64,000 bases of DNA from Ascidiaceihabitans sp047624005 (GCA_047624005.1 JBLHPE010000008.1:1-64000), one strand, 5' to 3'; shown: positions 18,333-27,121, counted from the stretch's first letter. Notes: generated by a model not told the origin, from the letters alone. Numbers and translations: made by a program.

Positions 18333-19613
18333 ATGCCCAATCCCTCATTCACCCGTTTTGTAGCTGCCTCAGGTCTTACCAATCTGGCAGACGGTATTGC
18401 TACGGTTGCATGGGCTTGGATGGCGTCCCTCCTCACCCGCGATCCACTCCTAGTGGCCATGATGCCTGTCGCATTGCGGTTGCCATGGTTCCTCTTTGCC
18501 ATCCCGGCAGGCATTATTACGGACCGTGTGGACCGTCGAAAACTGATCCTGTGGATGGATGTCATCAGGGCAATCGCTTTTGCTATAGCGACGGTTGTGA
18601 TCTGGCAGGCCTTGCCACTTGCCGCGCCCCCCCAAACAGGCCTTGCCCAACCCACCGTATTCTACATCTTAATGGGCACGGCCCTTTTGGTTGGCGGCGC
18701 CGAAGTGTTTCGCGACAACGCCGCCCAAACCATGTTGCCCAGTCTTGTCCCGCATGACGCACTTGAGCGGGCCAATGGACGGTTGTGGAGCGTTGAGCTG
18801 ATTGGCAATTCCCTTGTTGGTCCAGCGCTTGGGGCCTTTCTAATCGCCGCATTTGCGCCTGCCCCTTTCGCGTTAAACTCTATCGCTTACGCTGTTGCTT
18901 TGGTCTGTGCCATGTCTCTCAAAGGCGCGTTCAAACCCCAGCTAAATGAGGCAAAGCCGGACTGGAAATCAGAACTAAGCGAGGCATATACTTTCCTCAA
19001 ATCTTCAACATTGTTACGATCTTTGGCTTTGATAACAGGTGGTTGGAACCTTCTGTTTCATATGTCAGCTATTGCCTTGGTCCTACACGTTCAGGAAAAC
19101 CTGAACCTTGGGGCTACAGCTTACGGCCTGCTTTTGGCTGCAGGGGCCTTTGGTGGGATCACAGCAGGGTTTATGGCCGAGCGGATCATCAAACGCTTTG
19201 GACCGAAACGCACAGCACAAGTCAGCTTAATGGTCTCGGCCCCCAGTTTTTTACTTATGGCACTTGCCCCGAATTGGCTGACCCTTGCCCTCACAATCGC
19301 GATATTTGAATTTGCAGGACTGACATGGAACACAGTGTCCGTGTCTTACCGCCAACGTCAAATCCCCGATGCATTACTTGGGCGGGTCAACAGCCTTTAC
19401 AGACTTTTGGCGTGGGGATTGATGCCCATCGGACTTGTTCTGTCTGGCCTAATCGTACGCTACGCCGAACCCATGATCGGACGCAGCCAAGCCCTGAACC
19501 TGCCGATTTTCACGGCAAGTGCAGGTGCTTTAATCTTGGGCATCTTAGGGTGGCAGGCGCTAAATCGTGGCTTCAATCACGTTGATCAGGATCAGCCTGA
19601 CCAACGCCCATGA
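18333..19613 (+). CDS. MFS transporter
   Basis: About 426 residues, twelve predicted helices, major facilitator superfamily of the enterobactin-exporter (EntS)/DHA3-like type. The loop between helices 2 and 3 reads GIITDRVDRRKLIL, and ALERANGRLWSVELIGNSL resembles the middle of EntS-like exporters. A TGAGG Shine-Dalgarno sequence precedes the ATG. Drug or metabolite efflux is the family role; the substrate is unknown. The 3' end overlaps the convergent DUF2842 gene by 41 bases. Confidence 0.88.
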   Translation: MPNPSFTRFVAASGLTNLADGIATVAWAWMASLLTRDPLLVAMMPVALRLPWFLFAIPAGIITDRVDRRKLILWMDVIRAIAFAIATVVIWQALPLAAPPQTGLAQPTVFYILMGTALLVGGAEVFRDNAAQTMLPSLVPHDALERANGRLWSVELIGNSLVGPALGAFLIAAFAPAPFALNSIAYAVALVCAMSLKGAFKPQLNEAKPDWKSELSEAYTFLKSSTLLRSLALITGGWNLLFHMSAIALVLHVQENLNLGATAYGLLLAAGAFGGITAGFMAERIIKRFGPKRTAQVSLMVSAPSFLLMALAPNWLTLALTIAIFEFAGLTWNTVSVSYRQRQIPDALLGRVNSLYRLLAWGLMPIGLVLSGLIVRYAEPMIGRSQALNLPIFTASAGALILGILGWQALNRGFNHVDQDQPDQRP

Positions 19614-19797
19614 ACACAGCCTTCAATGGGAAGGCCCAAACCACGCCCAAACCAAGGTAAATAAGCACTTCGATCACAATATGTGGCCGTGTTTCAAAAA
19701 ACGACATCACCCAGACAGCGGTGACAATATAGACGGGCAATCCAATCAAAAGGACAACCAGCGACCAGCGACGGCGGGCTTTGTAGCTAAGGGCCAT
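19573..19797 (-). CDS. DUF2842 membrane protein
   Basis: 74 residues with two membrane helices (about 11-31 and 39-62) and a basic N-terminus, KARRRWSLVV. It matches the small alphaproteobacterial DUF2842 family. Its ATG overlaps the purA stop (TGATG), so it is coupled to purA. The function is unknown. Confidence 0.85.
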   Translation of the reverse strand: MALSYKARRRWSLVVLLIGLPVYIVTAVWVMSFFETRPHIVIEVLIYLGLGVVWAFPLKAVFMGVGQADPDQRD

Positions 19798-21092
19798 CAG
19801 TCGGCAAACGGGTCAGTGACAAGGATGGTGTCCTCACGCTCTGGCGAGGTTGATAACATCGCCACAGGGCAATCAATCAACTCTTCTACCCGACGCACAT
19901 ACTTGATCGCTTCGGCTGGCAAATCGGCCCAAGACCGCGCACCTTCCGTAGATTGCGACCAGCCCGGCATCGTTTCATAGATCGGTGTGCAACGGGCCTG
20001 TTGGTTGGAGGCAGTGGGCAAGTGATCGATCCGCTTGCCATCCAGCTCATAAGCCACGCAAATTTTCAGCTCTTCAAAGCCGTCCAAAACATCCAGCTTC
20101 GTGAAGGCAATTCCAGACACGCCAGAAGTCGCACAGGTTTGGCGCACCAAAACCGCGTCAAACCAACCACAACGACGTTTGCGGCCTGTGACTGTGCCAA
20201 ACTCATGGCCCCGTTCACCAAGGCGTTGGCCGTCAGCGTCATCCAGTTCACACGGGAACGGTCCCTCACCTACACGGGTGGTATAGGCCTTCACGATACC
20301 CAAAACAAAATCGATTGCGCCCGGTCCCATCCCAGTTCCAGTTGCCGCTTGGCCTGCAATCACGTTGGACGAGGTCACAAACGGATATGTCCCAAAGTCG
20401 ATGTCCAAAAGCGCGCCTTGCGCCCCTTCAAACAAGATACGTTTGCCAGCCTTGCGTTTTTCAGCCAGCACTTTCCAAACAGGTGCTGCGAATTGCAAAA
20501 CGGAATCAGCGATCTCTTCCAACTTAGCAAGCAACGCGGCCCGGTCCACAGGATCAATGCCCATGCCACGACGCAGCGTGTTGTGATGCTCTAGCAAACG
20601 ATCGACACGGGTTTCAAGCGTTTCACGATCCGCCAAATCTGCGACGCGAATGGCACGGCGGCCAACTTTATCTTCATAAGCTGGGCCAATGCCACGGCCT
20701 GTCGTCCCGATCTTAGTTCCCGGATTTGCTGCCTCTTCACGGGCGCGATCCAATTCGCCGTGTACCGGCAGGATCAGCGGTGTATTTTCCGCAATCATCA
20801 AATTGTCTGGATTGATTTCAACGCCTTGGCTTTTCAGCAAAGCGATCTCTTCTTTCAAATGCCAAGGGTCCAGAACAACGCCGTTGCCAATGACAGACAA
20901 CTTACCACCGCGCACAATCCCAGAGGGCAGCAGCGACAGTTTGTAAACTTTGCCATCAATAACAAGCGTGTGGCCTGCATTGTGACCGCCTTGAAAGCGG
21001 GCGATAACGTCCGCGCGTTCAGAAAGCCAATCGACGATCTTGCCTTTACCTTCGTCGCCCCATTGAGCGCCGACAACTACTACATTGGCCAT
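19797..21092 (-). CDS. purA: Adenylosuccinate synthase
   Basis: 431-residue GTP-dependent enzyme converting IMP and aspartate to adenylosuccinate, the first step to AMP. The GTP-binding GAQWGDEGKGKIVD starts near residue 7, and QGGHNAGHT, GIGPAYEDKVGRRA and LFEGAQGALLDIDFGTYP are all present. The start was set at MANVVVVGAQ behind an AAAGGACC Shine-Dalgarno sequence rather than an in-frame codon 36 bases upstream. It is divergent from the DUF6524-like gene. Confidence 0.97.
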   Translation of the reverse strand: MANVVVVGAQWGDEGKGKIVDWLSERADVIARFQGGHNAGHTLVIDGKVYKLSLLPSGIVRGGKLSVIGNGVVLDPWHLKEEIALLKSQGVEINPDNLMIAENTPLILPVHGELDRAREEAANPGTKIGTTGRGIGPAYEDKVGRRAIRVADLADRETLETRVDRLLEHHNTLRRGMGIDPVDRAALLAKLEEIADSVLQFAAPVWKVLAEKRKAGKRILFEGAQGALLDIDFGTYPFVTSSNVIAGQAATGTGMGPGAIDFVLGIVKAYTTRVGEGPFPCELDDADGQRLGERGHEFGTVTGRKRRCGWFDAVLVRQTCATSGVSGIAFTKLDVLDGFEELKICVAYELDGKRIDHLPTASNQQARCTPIYETMPGWSQSTEGARSWADLPAEAIKYVRRVEELIDCPVAMLSTSPEREDTILVTDPFAD

Positions 21093-21223
21093 GATCTCGG
21101 TCCTTTTTTCATGCAAACCCGCGACCATATAGACGCGTGAGGGCGCAGGTGAAACCTGATTCTTGCCTTTTGGCCCATTCCATGGTGTTCATTTCGTCGC
21201 AGATAAATTTAAGGAATGGGTTC

Positions 21224-21619
21224 ATGGGTTTCATTTTACGTTGGTTGGCAGCCTTTGCGCTGCTCGCAGCCACCTATAATCCAACAGATTATAACTACAT
21301 AAAATGGGTCATGATGCTTGGCGACGGCTCGATCTCACTGATGGTGCTTGCGGGCTTACTTTTATTGATCGGCTACATCATTTATCTGCGGGCCACATTG
21401 CGATCCATCGGCGGCTTTGGAATGATGCTGGTGTTGGCGCTGGTTGGGGCACTGCTTTGGGTGCTCTATGATTTCGGCGTCCTCAGCCTAGACAATGCAG
21501 GCCTAAATGTTTGGTTGGGATTGCTGGCCTTGTCCTTGGTATTGGGCATTGGGCTTAGCTGGAGCCACGTACGCCGGGCCCTTTCAGGTCAAGCCGACAT
21601 GGATGACGTGGATCAATAA
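21224..21619 (+). CDS. DUF6524-like four-helix membrane protein
   Basis: 131 residues with four hydrophobic helices (about 2-18, 32-52, 60-80, 90-110). MGFILRWLAAFALLAATYNPT and the YIKW/ GDGSISLM segments fit the small DUF6524 inner-membrane family. The start follows AAGGAATGGGTTC. The C-terminus is acidic (ADMDDVDQ). The function is unknown. Confidence 0.78.
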   Translation: MGFILRWLAAFALLAATYNPTDYNYIKWVMMLGDGSISLMVLAGLLLLIGYIIYLRATLRSIGGFGMMLVLALVGALLWVLYDFGVLSLDNAGLNVWLGLLALSLVLGIGLSWSHVRRALSGQADMDDVDQ

Positions 21620-21659
21620 GACCTCGCCCGCCTCACGTAAGGCGTGCAGAACCGCGCAG

Positions 21660-21971
21660 CTAGCTTAACGAAACAGGGTCACCGTGCGGCGTGGATAGAT
21701 ACGCCTGCTCCCAAGCATCGCGTGTCTTGGCAACATCAGCGGGCAAAGCAGCACCTGTCTCGGCCAAAAATGTCTCTAACGTCTCAAGCCAAGCCGCGAA
21801 ATAATCATCGCCACCATTCAGGTCTTTGTCGACACCGTGTCGCTTCAAGGTCGCGCCAAAACGCTCGGCCCAATCCGACCAGACAAAGCGACCAGCCTCG
21901 TTTAAGTGAACGGTCAAAGCAAATAGCTGGGCGTGCCACGGCTCTTGAAAAACCGGCTCAGGCGCACTCAC
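21660..21971 (-). CDS. Nitrile hydratase accessory/activator protein
   Basis: About 103 residues, similar to nitrile hydratase accessory proteins (the P14K-type cobalt activator, related to the beta subunit N-terminus): FQEPWHAQLFALTVHLNEAG near 8-27, FVWSDWAERF, and YFAAWLETLETFLAETG near 58-74. The family inserts cobalt by exchanging subunits with the apo-alpha chain. A GTG start giving a GTGA overlap with the beta stop was preferred; an ATG 27 bases upstream would make a 31-base overlap. Last gene of the three-gene operon. Confidence 0.88.
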   Translation of the reverse strand: MSAPEPVFQEPWHAQLFALTVHLNEAGRFVWSDWAERFGATLKRHGVDKDLNGGDDYFAAWLETLETFLAETGAALPADVAKTRDAWEQAYLSTPHGDPVSLS

Positions 21972-22648
21972 ACTGCAGGGTCCAGATAACTTTGCCACAA
22001 ATCCAACACGACCTCATCCATTGGGTGCTCAGGATTTGCCCACAGCTCAGAGGCCGCGAACGCAACAGCATAAAGCGGCTCAGCGCCGTCCCCCAGATGA
22101 TGCGCAGAACTGTCAGGCAACACATGGGTGCCGTGAACCCTTAAAATACGCCCAGTCGCCCCAACCGCATAAGCGGGCAAACGTGTGTGACCGCCATCGA
22201 CCAATCGATTGCCGTTGATCCGGCGCGTGCGCACAGCGTCACCAACCTTAAAGGCGACGGCCACATCACTGGGCCGATCCGCAGGACCACCGGACGCCAA
22301 AACCCCAGCGACCTTATCTGCAACCATCCGTTTGGCGGCCAAATCACTCGCACCAATCGCCTGACCAGCAGCCAATTCTTCCCTGCTTAGAATGTCAGCA
22401 TCCACCAGCAGGCCAGTCAAACCAGCCATCCATTTCTCATAATAACTTAACGACGCATAATCGGCTGGCGGCAAACATTCGCGCCCATGCCGAGAAATAT
22501 CAATGTTCCACTTGCCCAAGGCACCCGCTGCCAAAGTCACGGCCAAAGCGCGGCCATGCCACTCTTCGTGAAACACCGGCCCACCTTCAGCCTCAGGCAC
22601 AATAGGGCCATCACCAAAACGCCCCCCCATGTCATGCACACGGGTCAT
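21968..22648 (-). CDS. nthB: Nitrile hydratase subunit beta
   Basis: 226 residues. It starts MTRVHDMGGRFGDGPI, the standard opening of the beta subunit (HDMGG), followed by EEWHGRALAVTLAAG near 28-42 and YYEKWMAGLTGLLVD near 69-83. The SH3-like C-terminal part contains VGDAVRTRRIN and AYAVGATGRILRVHG. It pairs with the cobalt-containing alpha chain to hydrate nitriles to amides. The ATG overlaps the alpha stop by 4 bases (ATGA). Confidence 0.95.
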   Translation of the reverse strand: MTRVHDMGGRFGDGPIVPEAEGGPVFHEEWHGRALAVTLAAGALGKWNIDISRHGRECLPPADYASLSYYEKWMAGLTGLLVDADILSREELAAGQAIGASDLAAKRMVADKVAGVLASGGPADRPSDVAVAFKVGDAVRTRRINGNRLVDGGHTRLPAYAVGATGRILRVHGTHVLPDSSAHHLGDGAEPLYAVAFAASELWANPEHPMDEVVLDLWQSYLDPAV

Positions 22649-23274
22649 GGCTGCACATTTGGCGAAACCGCCACCCCTGTGCCAATCATCGAGTCGCGGG
22701 TGATCAAATCCATCAACGCCGCCTCGTCCAGCCCTTCAGTGCCAGCAGGTCGTTGCGGGATCACCAAATAACGGGTCTCTGCCGTAGAATCCCAAACACG
22801 AACGGCCATGCCATCCGGCAATGTCACGCCAAACTCTGACAAAACCTTGCGGGGTTCACGCACAGCGCGGGCGCGGTAGGCGTCCGATTTATACCATGTG
22901 GGCGGAATGCCCAGCAGCGGCCAAGGGTAACAACTGCACAGGGTGCACACGACTATATTGTGGATTGCATCCGTATTTTCGACCGCAATCATGTGTTCGC
23001 CTTGGCGGCCATAATACCCCAACTCAGACACGACAGCCGTCGCATCGGCCAACAAGGCGGCCATAAACGCGGGATCGCTCCACGCTTTGGCAACCACATG
23101 GGCACCGTTGCGCGGACCTATCTTAGTCTCGTAGGTTTCGATGATTTCATCCAAGGCAGCAGGGTCAATCAACCCTTTCTGCGTCAGTATGGTTTCCAGT
23201 GCCTTCACCCGCAAAGCTGGGTCCGAAGGCAGAAGGGTGTGCGGGTGATCGTGATCAGTGTGGTCATGAGGCAT
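22645..23274 (-). CDS. nthA: Nitrile hydratase subunit alpha, cobalt type
   Basis: 209 residues. The metal-binding claw is Cys110-Thr-Leu-Cys113-Ser-Cys115 in VVCTLCSCYPWPLLG; Thr at the second place marks the cobalt rather than the iron class. The N-terminus is His-rich (MPHDHTDHDHPH), which may help metal loading. Order alpha, beta, activator matches cobalt-type operons. No amidase or cobalt transporter lies nearby. The start was placed at MPHDH; an ATG 21 bases upstream is also in frame. Confidence 0.95.
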   Translation of the reverse strand: MPHDHTDHDHPHTLLPSDPALRVKALETILTQKGLIDPAALDEIIETYETKIGPRNGAHVVAKAWSDPAFMAALLADATAVVSELGYYGRQGEHMIAVENTDAIHNIVVCTLCSCYPWPLLGIPPTWYKSDAYRARAVREPRKVLSEFGVTLPDGMAVRVWDSTAETRYLVIPQRPAGTEGLDEAALMDLITRDSMIGTGVAVSPNVQP

Positions 23275-23424
23275 AATGCGATCATGCAAGAGCATATGGC
23301 ACCTTGTCCAGTGTCCACGCGATACTCATTCGAGCCAAATGACGATTTGCACGGCCAGCCCACTTGCCCCGCCCCGCAAACTTGCATAGATACGCCGCGA
23401 AGCGCTCACACCATGCAGGTACCT

Positions 23425-23787
23425 ATGGAAAACGTCGTTCTAATCATCCACCTAATTCTCGCATTGGGACTTATCGCCATTGTGCTTATGCAGCGCTCTG
23501 AAGGCGGCGGCCTTGGTATGGGCGGCGGCGGTGGCGGCGCAAGCAGCACGCGCCCTCCGTCAACTGCCCTTGGCAAAGTGACGTGGGTATTGGCCATCGG
23601 CTTTATCATCACCTCGATTTCGCTGACAATTATCGCGGCACAAAAGTCGGCTGGCTCATCTGTTTTGGACCGCGTCGGCGGCGCCGCACCAACAGACAAC
23701 AGCGCACCGGCACTTCCATCAGGGGACGGCAGCCTGCTGCCACCTGCTGAAGGTGACAACGCACCATTGGTTCCAACTGCCGATTAA
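23425..23787 (+). CDS. secG: Preprotein translocase subunit SecG
   Basis: 120 residues. Two membrane helices (about 2-20 and 52-72) flank the conserved QRSEGGGLGMGGGGGG loop. The C-terminal tail is a low-complexity Pro/Ala/Asp extension, common in alphaproteobacterial SecG. It assists SecYEG protein export in the inner membrane. MENVVLIIHL is the usual start; an ATG 12 bases upstream would add MQVP. It precedes pyrG on the same strand. Confidence 0.94.
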   Translation: MENVVLIIHLILALGLIAIVLMQRSEGGGLGMGGGGGGASSTRPPSTALGKVTWVLAIGFIITSISLTIIAAQKSAGSSVLDRVGGAAPTDNSAPALPSGDGSLLPPAEGDNAPLVPTAD

Positions 23788-23816
23788 TACCCAAATCTTG
23801 AGGCAAACGAATTTTT

Positions 23817-23833
23817 CGCAACATCATGTTGCG
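23817..23833. promoter_or_regulatory. 17-base palindrome between secG and pyrG
   Basis: CGCAACATcATGTTGCG has perfect 8-base arms around a single base, 30 bases after the secG stop and about 118 before pyrG. The one-base centre suits a protein-binding site better than a terminator loop, but neither role is proven. Confidence 0.4.
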
Positions 23834-23950
23834 TCTCGCTTGCCTTATGAACCCGAATCCTGTTAGGTTTAAACCCCGTGGTACTGTGAAATTCACAGGC
23901 AGTTCTGGTGGCCTATCACGCCCCTAATTTTACGACGGGAAAGTCCTTTC

Positions 23951-25600
23951 ATGGCGCGCTATATCTTTATCACCGGTGGTGTTGTGTCTTCACTTGGCAA
24001 GGGTCTTGCCTCTGCCGCATTGGGTGCTTTGCTACAAGCCCGTGGTTTTTCGGTGCGCTTGCGCAAGCTGGATCCCTACCTGAACGTCGATCCTGGAACG
24101 ATGTCTCCCTTCGAACACGGCGAAGTATTCGTGACCGACGACGGCGCGGAAACCGACCTTGATCTGGGCCACTACGAACGCTTCACAGGTGTGCCAGCCA
24201 GCAATACCGATTCCGTCAGCTCGGGACGCATCTATTCCACCGTTCTGGAAAAAGAACGGCGCGGCGATTACTTGGGCAAAACCATTCAAGTGGTCCCCCA
24301 CGTCACCAACGAAATTAAAGAGTTCCTTCACATCGGTGAAGACGACGTTGATTTTATGTTGTGTGAAATCGGCGGTACGGTTGGCGACATTGAAGGCCTG
24401 CCGTTCTTCGAGGCGATCCGCCAATTCAACCATGATCTGCCACGTGATCAATCCATCTTTATGCACCTGACGTTGCTGCCGTATCTGGCCGCCTCAGGTG
24501 AATTAAAAACAAAGCCAACCCAGCACAGCGTCAAAGAACTGCAATCCATTGGCATCGCCCCTGACATCCTTGTCTGCCGTTCCGAACATCCAATTCCTGA
24601 AAAAGAACGCGAGAAAATCGCATTGTTCTGTAACGTACGCAAAGATGCAGTTGTCGCGGCCTATGATCTCGACACGATCTATGACGCCCCACTTGCCTAT
24701 CATGCCCAAGGGCTAGATCAGGCCGTGCTCGACGCCTTCCAAATCTCTCCTGCCCCTAAGCCTGATTTGACCGTGTGGCGGGATGTTTCCCAACGCGTGA
24801 ACCAGCCAGAGGGCGAAGTGAATGTCGCCATCGTCGGCAAATACGTCCAATTGGAAGATGCTTACAAATCCATCAAAGAGGCGCTGACCCACGGCGGCAT
24901 GGCCAACCGTGTTAAGGTAAACGTGAAATGGGTTGATGCCGAAGTATTCGACAGCATCGATGATGTCGCCCCCGCATTGGAAGGATTCGACGCAATCCTT
25001 GTGCCGGGTGGATTTGGCGAACGTGGCACCGAGGGCAAAATCAAAGCTGCCCAATTCGCCCGCGAACACAAAGTACCTTACCTTGGTATCTGCTTGGGCA
25101 TGCAAATGGCCGTGATCGAAGCCGCGCGTAATGTTGCGGGCCTAACCACCGCTGGTTCGGAAGAATTCGATCACGAATCTTCTGGTAAAAAGCGTTTTGA
25201 ACCTGTCGTCTACCACCTTAAAGAATGGGTGCAGGGCAATGCCAAAGTCAGCCGCAAAGTAGGCGATGACAAAGGCGGCACCATGCGCCTTGGCGCATAT
25301 GACGCGACGCTTGTTGAAGGCAGCAAAGTAGCCGAAATCTACGGCACAACAACCATCGATGAGCGCCACCGTCACCGTTACGAGGTCGACACGAAGTATC
25401 GCAAACCGCTTGAAGACGCAGGTTTGGTTTTCTCCGGCATGTCACCCGATGGCTCTTTGCCAGAAATCATCGAATGGCCGGACCATCCGTGGTTCATCGG
25501 GGTGCAGTTCCATCCCGAATTGAAGTCAAAACCTTTTGATCCACATCCACTGTTCAAAGATTTTGTACGCGCGGCCAAAGAAAATTCGCGACTTGTTTAA
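23951..25600 (+). CDS. pyrG: CTP synthase
   Basis: 549-residue glutamine-dependent enzyme making CTP from UTP. The N-terminal synthase domain has ITGGVVSSLGKGLASAALG near 7-25. The C-terminal class I glutaminase has its nucleophile Cys in LGICLGMQMA near 380 and the His-Glu pair in VQFHPELKSKP near 520. The length is normal. Its stop is followed by an imperfect hairpin at 25609-25639. Confidence 0.97.
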   Translation: MARYIFITGGVVSSLGKGLASAALGALLQARGFSVRLRKLDPYLNVDPGTMSPFEHGEVFVTDDGAETDLDLGHYERFTGVPASNTDSVSSGRIYSTVLEKERRGDYLGKTIQVVPHVTNEIKEFLHIGEDDVDFMLCEIGGTVGDIEGLPFFEAIRQFNHDLPRDQSIFMHLTLLPYLAASGELKTKPTQHSVKELQSIGIAPDILVCRSEHPIPEKEREKIALFCNVRKDAVVAAYDLDTIYDAPLAYHAQGLDQAVLDAFQISPAPKPDLTVWRDVSQRVNQPEGEVNVAIVGKYVQLEDAYKSIKEALTHGGMANRVKVNVKWVDAEVFDSIDDVAPALEGFDAILVPGGFGERGTEGKIKAAQFAREHKVPYLGICLGMQMAVIEAARNVAGLTTAGSEEFDHESSGKKRFEPVVYHLKEWVQGNAKVSRKVGDDKGGTMRLGAYDATLVEGSKVAEIYGTTTIDERHRHRYEVDTKYRKPLEDAGLVFSGMSPDGSLPEIIEWPDHPWFIGVQFHPELKSKPFDPHPLFKDFVRAAKENSRLV

Positions 25601-25608
25601 GCACAACT

Positions 25609-25639
25609 GAAGGTCTCACAGTTTTTCTGTGAAATCTTC
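25609..25639 (+). terminator. Imperfect hairpin after pyrG
   Basis: GAAGGTCTCACAG and CTGTGAAATCTTC can pair over 13 positions with one G-U and one mismatch around a TTTT loop. There is no T-run after it, so it may stabilise the 3' end rather than terminate transcription efficiently. Confidence 0.5.
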
Positions 25640-25691
25640 GACCTAACGAATTGCAACACACACAACCATATCTATAGTTTTTAGCTCGTTC

Positions 25692-25735
25692 AAAGGCATT
25701 TAGACAGTAACCACGCTGCCACGGCTGATGCCTTT
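25692..25735 (+). promoter_or_regulatory. Stem-loop in the leader of the SbtA-like gene
   Basis: AAAGGCAT and ATGCCTTT form a perfect 8-base stem around a 28-base loop, ending 37 bases before the ATG. It lies in the presumed 5' UTR and could affect translation or bind a regulator. No known riboswitch class was recognised. Confidence 0.35.
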
Positions 25736-25772
25736 CGGACTTGCAAAATAGTAAAATTGGGAACCCTTAGAA

Positions 25773-26750
25773 ATGAATTTTCTTGATCTTGCGCTGACCA
25801 ACCTTGGATCGCCTTTGATCTTGGCCTTTGCCCTTGGATTGTTCGCATCTCTCGCCCGATCCGACCTAAGTATTCCCGAAGCTGCCGCCAAATTCTTATC
25901 GATCTATCTGCTGTTCGCCATCGGCTTCAAAGGCGGCGTCAGCGTCGCCGATCACGGTATTGATGCAGCGCTTGGCGTCAGCTTATTGGCAGGGATTGTT
26001 CTGTCAGCCGCCCTGCCCTTTTTAGCATTTGGCCTTTTGCGGGTGATGACCCAACTTGACCGCATGAACGCCGCCGCCGTTGCGGGGCATTACGGCTCCA
26101 TTTCCATCGTCACCTTTGTCGCCGCCACTTCGATTCTTGAGAGCATAGGCCTCTCTGCCGAAGGTTACATGGTCGCCGTCGCCGCCGCGATGGAAGCCCC
26201 CGCCATCCTGTCTGCCCTCTGGCTGATCAGTTCTGGCACGAAATCAGAATCTCGCATGGACGCCACATTATGGCGTGACATACTCCTGAACGGTTCGATC
26301 GTGCTGCTGGTCGGTTCCTTCATCATCGGCATGATCACCGGCCCCGAAGGGCTAACCGAAATCGAGGCGTTCATCGTCGCCCCTTTCAAAGGTGTCCTGT
26401 GCTTGTTCTTGCTAGATATGGGCCTGATCGCCGGACGTGGCCTGCGCGAAAGCCGTGGTATCATCTCATTCGGCCTTGTCGCTTTTGGTATCTTGATGCC
26501 AATCCTCGGCTCTTTTGCTGGTGTCGTTTGCGGCCTGTTGCTGGGCCTCTCCACTGGCGGCGTGTTCTTGTTCATGGTTCTAGGGGCCTCTGCCTCCTAC
26601 ATCGCAGTGCCTGCGGCGATGCGTGTGGCGGTCCCAGAAGCCAACCCCAGCATTTATCTGACCCTATCACTGGGTATCACGTTCCCATTCAACCTAACGC
26701 TTGGCCTTCCGCTTTACCTCGGATTGGCGCGCGCGTTTACCGGAGGATAG
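25773..26750 (+). CDS. SbtA-like sodium-dependent bicarbonate permease
   Basis: 325 residues, about ten membrane helices, similar to the SbtA family (Sbt_1). Family-like segments are LLFAIGFKGGVSVADHG near 48-64, NAAAVAGHYGSISIVTFVAATS near 98-119, and the LFLLDMGLIAGRGL repeat near 212. Cyanobacterial SbtA imports bicarbonate with sodium. The next gene is a PII-like protein with its Shine-Dalgarno GGAGG inside this gene's end, reproducing the SbtA-SbtB arrangement. In a presumed heterotroph the purpose may be anaplerotic CO2 fixation; the true substrate is inference. Confidence 0.88.
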   Translation: MNFLDLALTNLGSPLILAFALGLFASLARSDLSIPEAAAKFLSIYLLFAIGFKGGVSVADHGIDAALGVSLLAGIVLSAALPFLAFGLLRVMTQLDRMNAAAVAGHYGSISIVTFVAATSILESIGLSAEGYMVAVAAAMEAPAILSALWLISSGTKSESRMDATLWRDILLNGSIVLLVGSFIIGMITGPEGLTEIEAFIVAPFKGVLCLFLLDMGLIAGRGLRESRGIISFGLVAFGILMPILGSFAGVVCGLLLGLSTGGVFLFMVLGASASYIAVPAAMRVAVPEANPSIYLTLSLGITFPFNLTLGLPLYLGLARAFTGG

Positions 26751-26754
26751 CCCC

Positions 26755-27066
26755 ATGCAAACCCATCCCGCCAAACGCGTCGCCATCATCATCGAGGCCC
26801 CAATGGAACGCCGCCTGCGCCAAACGCTCGAGGCGGCAGACATCACCGGCTATACAATTGTGCCCGTTCTTGGCGGATCAGGTCGGTCAGGTCCGTGGAG
26901 CCGTGAAGGGCAAGTCGGTCGCGCTGGCGGCATGGTCCAAGTGATTTGCGTCATTGCGCCAGAACGGCTTGAGGGACTGCTTGAGAAACTGTTCGACGTG
27001 GTCGAGCGACACATCGGTGTTGTCACTGTCAGCGATTGCGAAGTACTGCGGGCGGAACGGTTTTAG
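26755..27066 (+). CDS. SbtB-like PII-family regulator
   Basis: 103 residues with a PII-like ferredoxin fold pattern: RVAIIIEAPMERRLRQTLEA near 8-27, a Gly-rich flexible region VLGGSGRSGPWSREGQVGRA near 37-56 where the T-loop would be, and ERLEGLLEKLFDVVERHIG near 70-88. SbtB binds adenine nucleotides and regulates the permease SbtA. It starts 4 bases after the permease stop, with GGAGG overlapping that stop, so it is translationally coupled. Confidence 0.85.
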   Translation: MQTHPAKRVAIIIEAPMERRLRQTLEAADITGYTIVPVLGGSGRSGPWSREGQVGRAGGMVQVICVIAPERLEGLLEKLFDVVERHIGVVTVSDCEVLRAERF

Positions 27067-27093
27067 ACGAGTTTCATATGGCAAGCCGTAGGG

Positions 27094-27107
27094 CGGGGTT
27101 CACCCCG
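27094..27107. terminator. Short GC hairpin between convergent genes
   Basis: CGGGG-ttca-CCCCG lies between the convergent SbtB-like and oxygenase genes. The stem is short and has no T-run, so a terminator role is uncertain. Confidence 0.4.
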
Positions 27108-27121
27108 TCATCACACGAACC

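Noticed and set aside
19953..20594. A 213-residue open frame opposite purA
   Set aside because: Antisense to purA, no recognisable fold, no start signal.
22960..23424. N-terminal extension of secG by about 155 residues
   Set aside because: It runs antisense through nitrile hydratase alpha and has no SecG homology; SecG starts at 23425 (or 23413).
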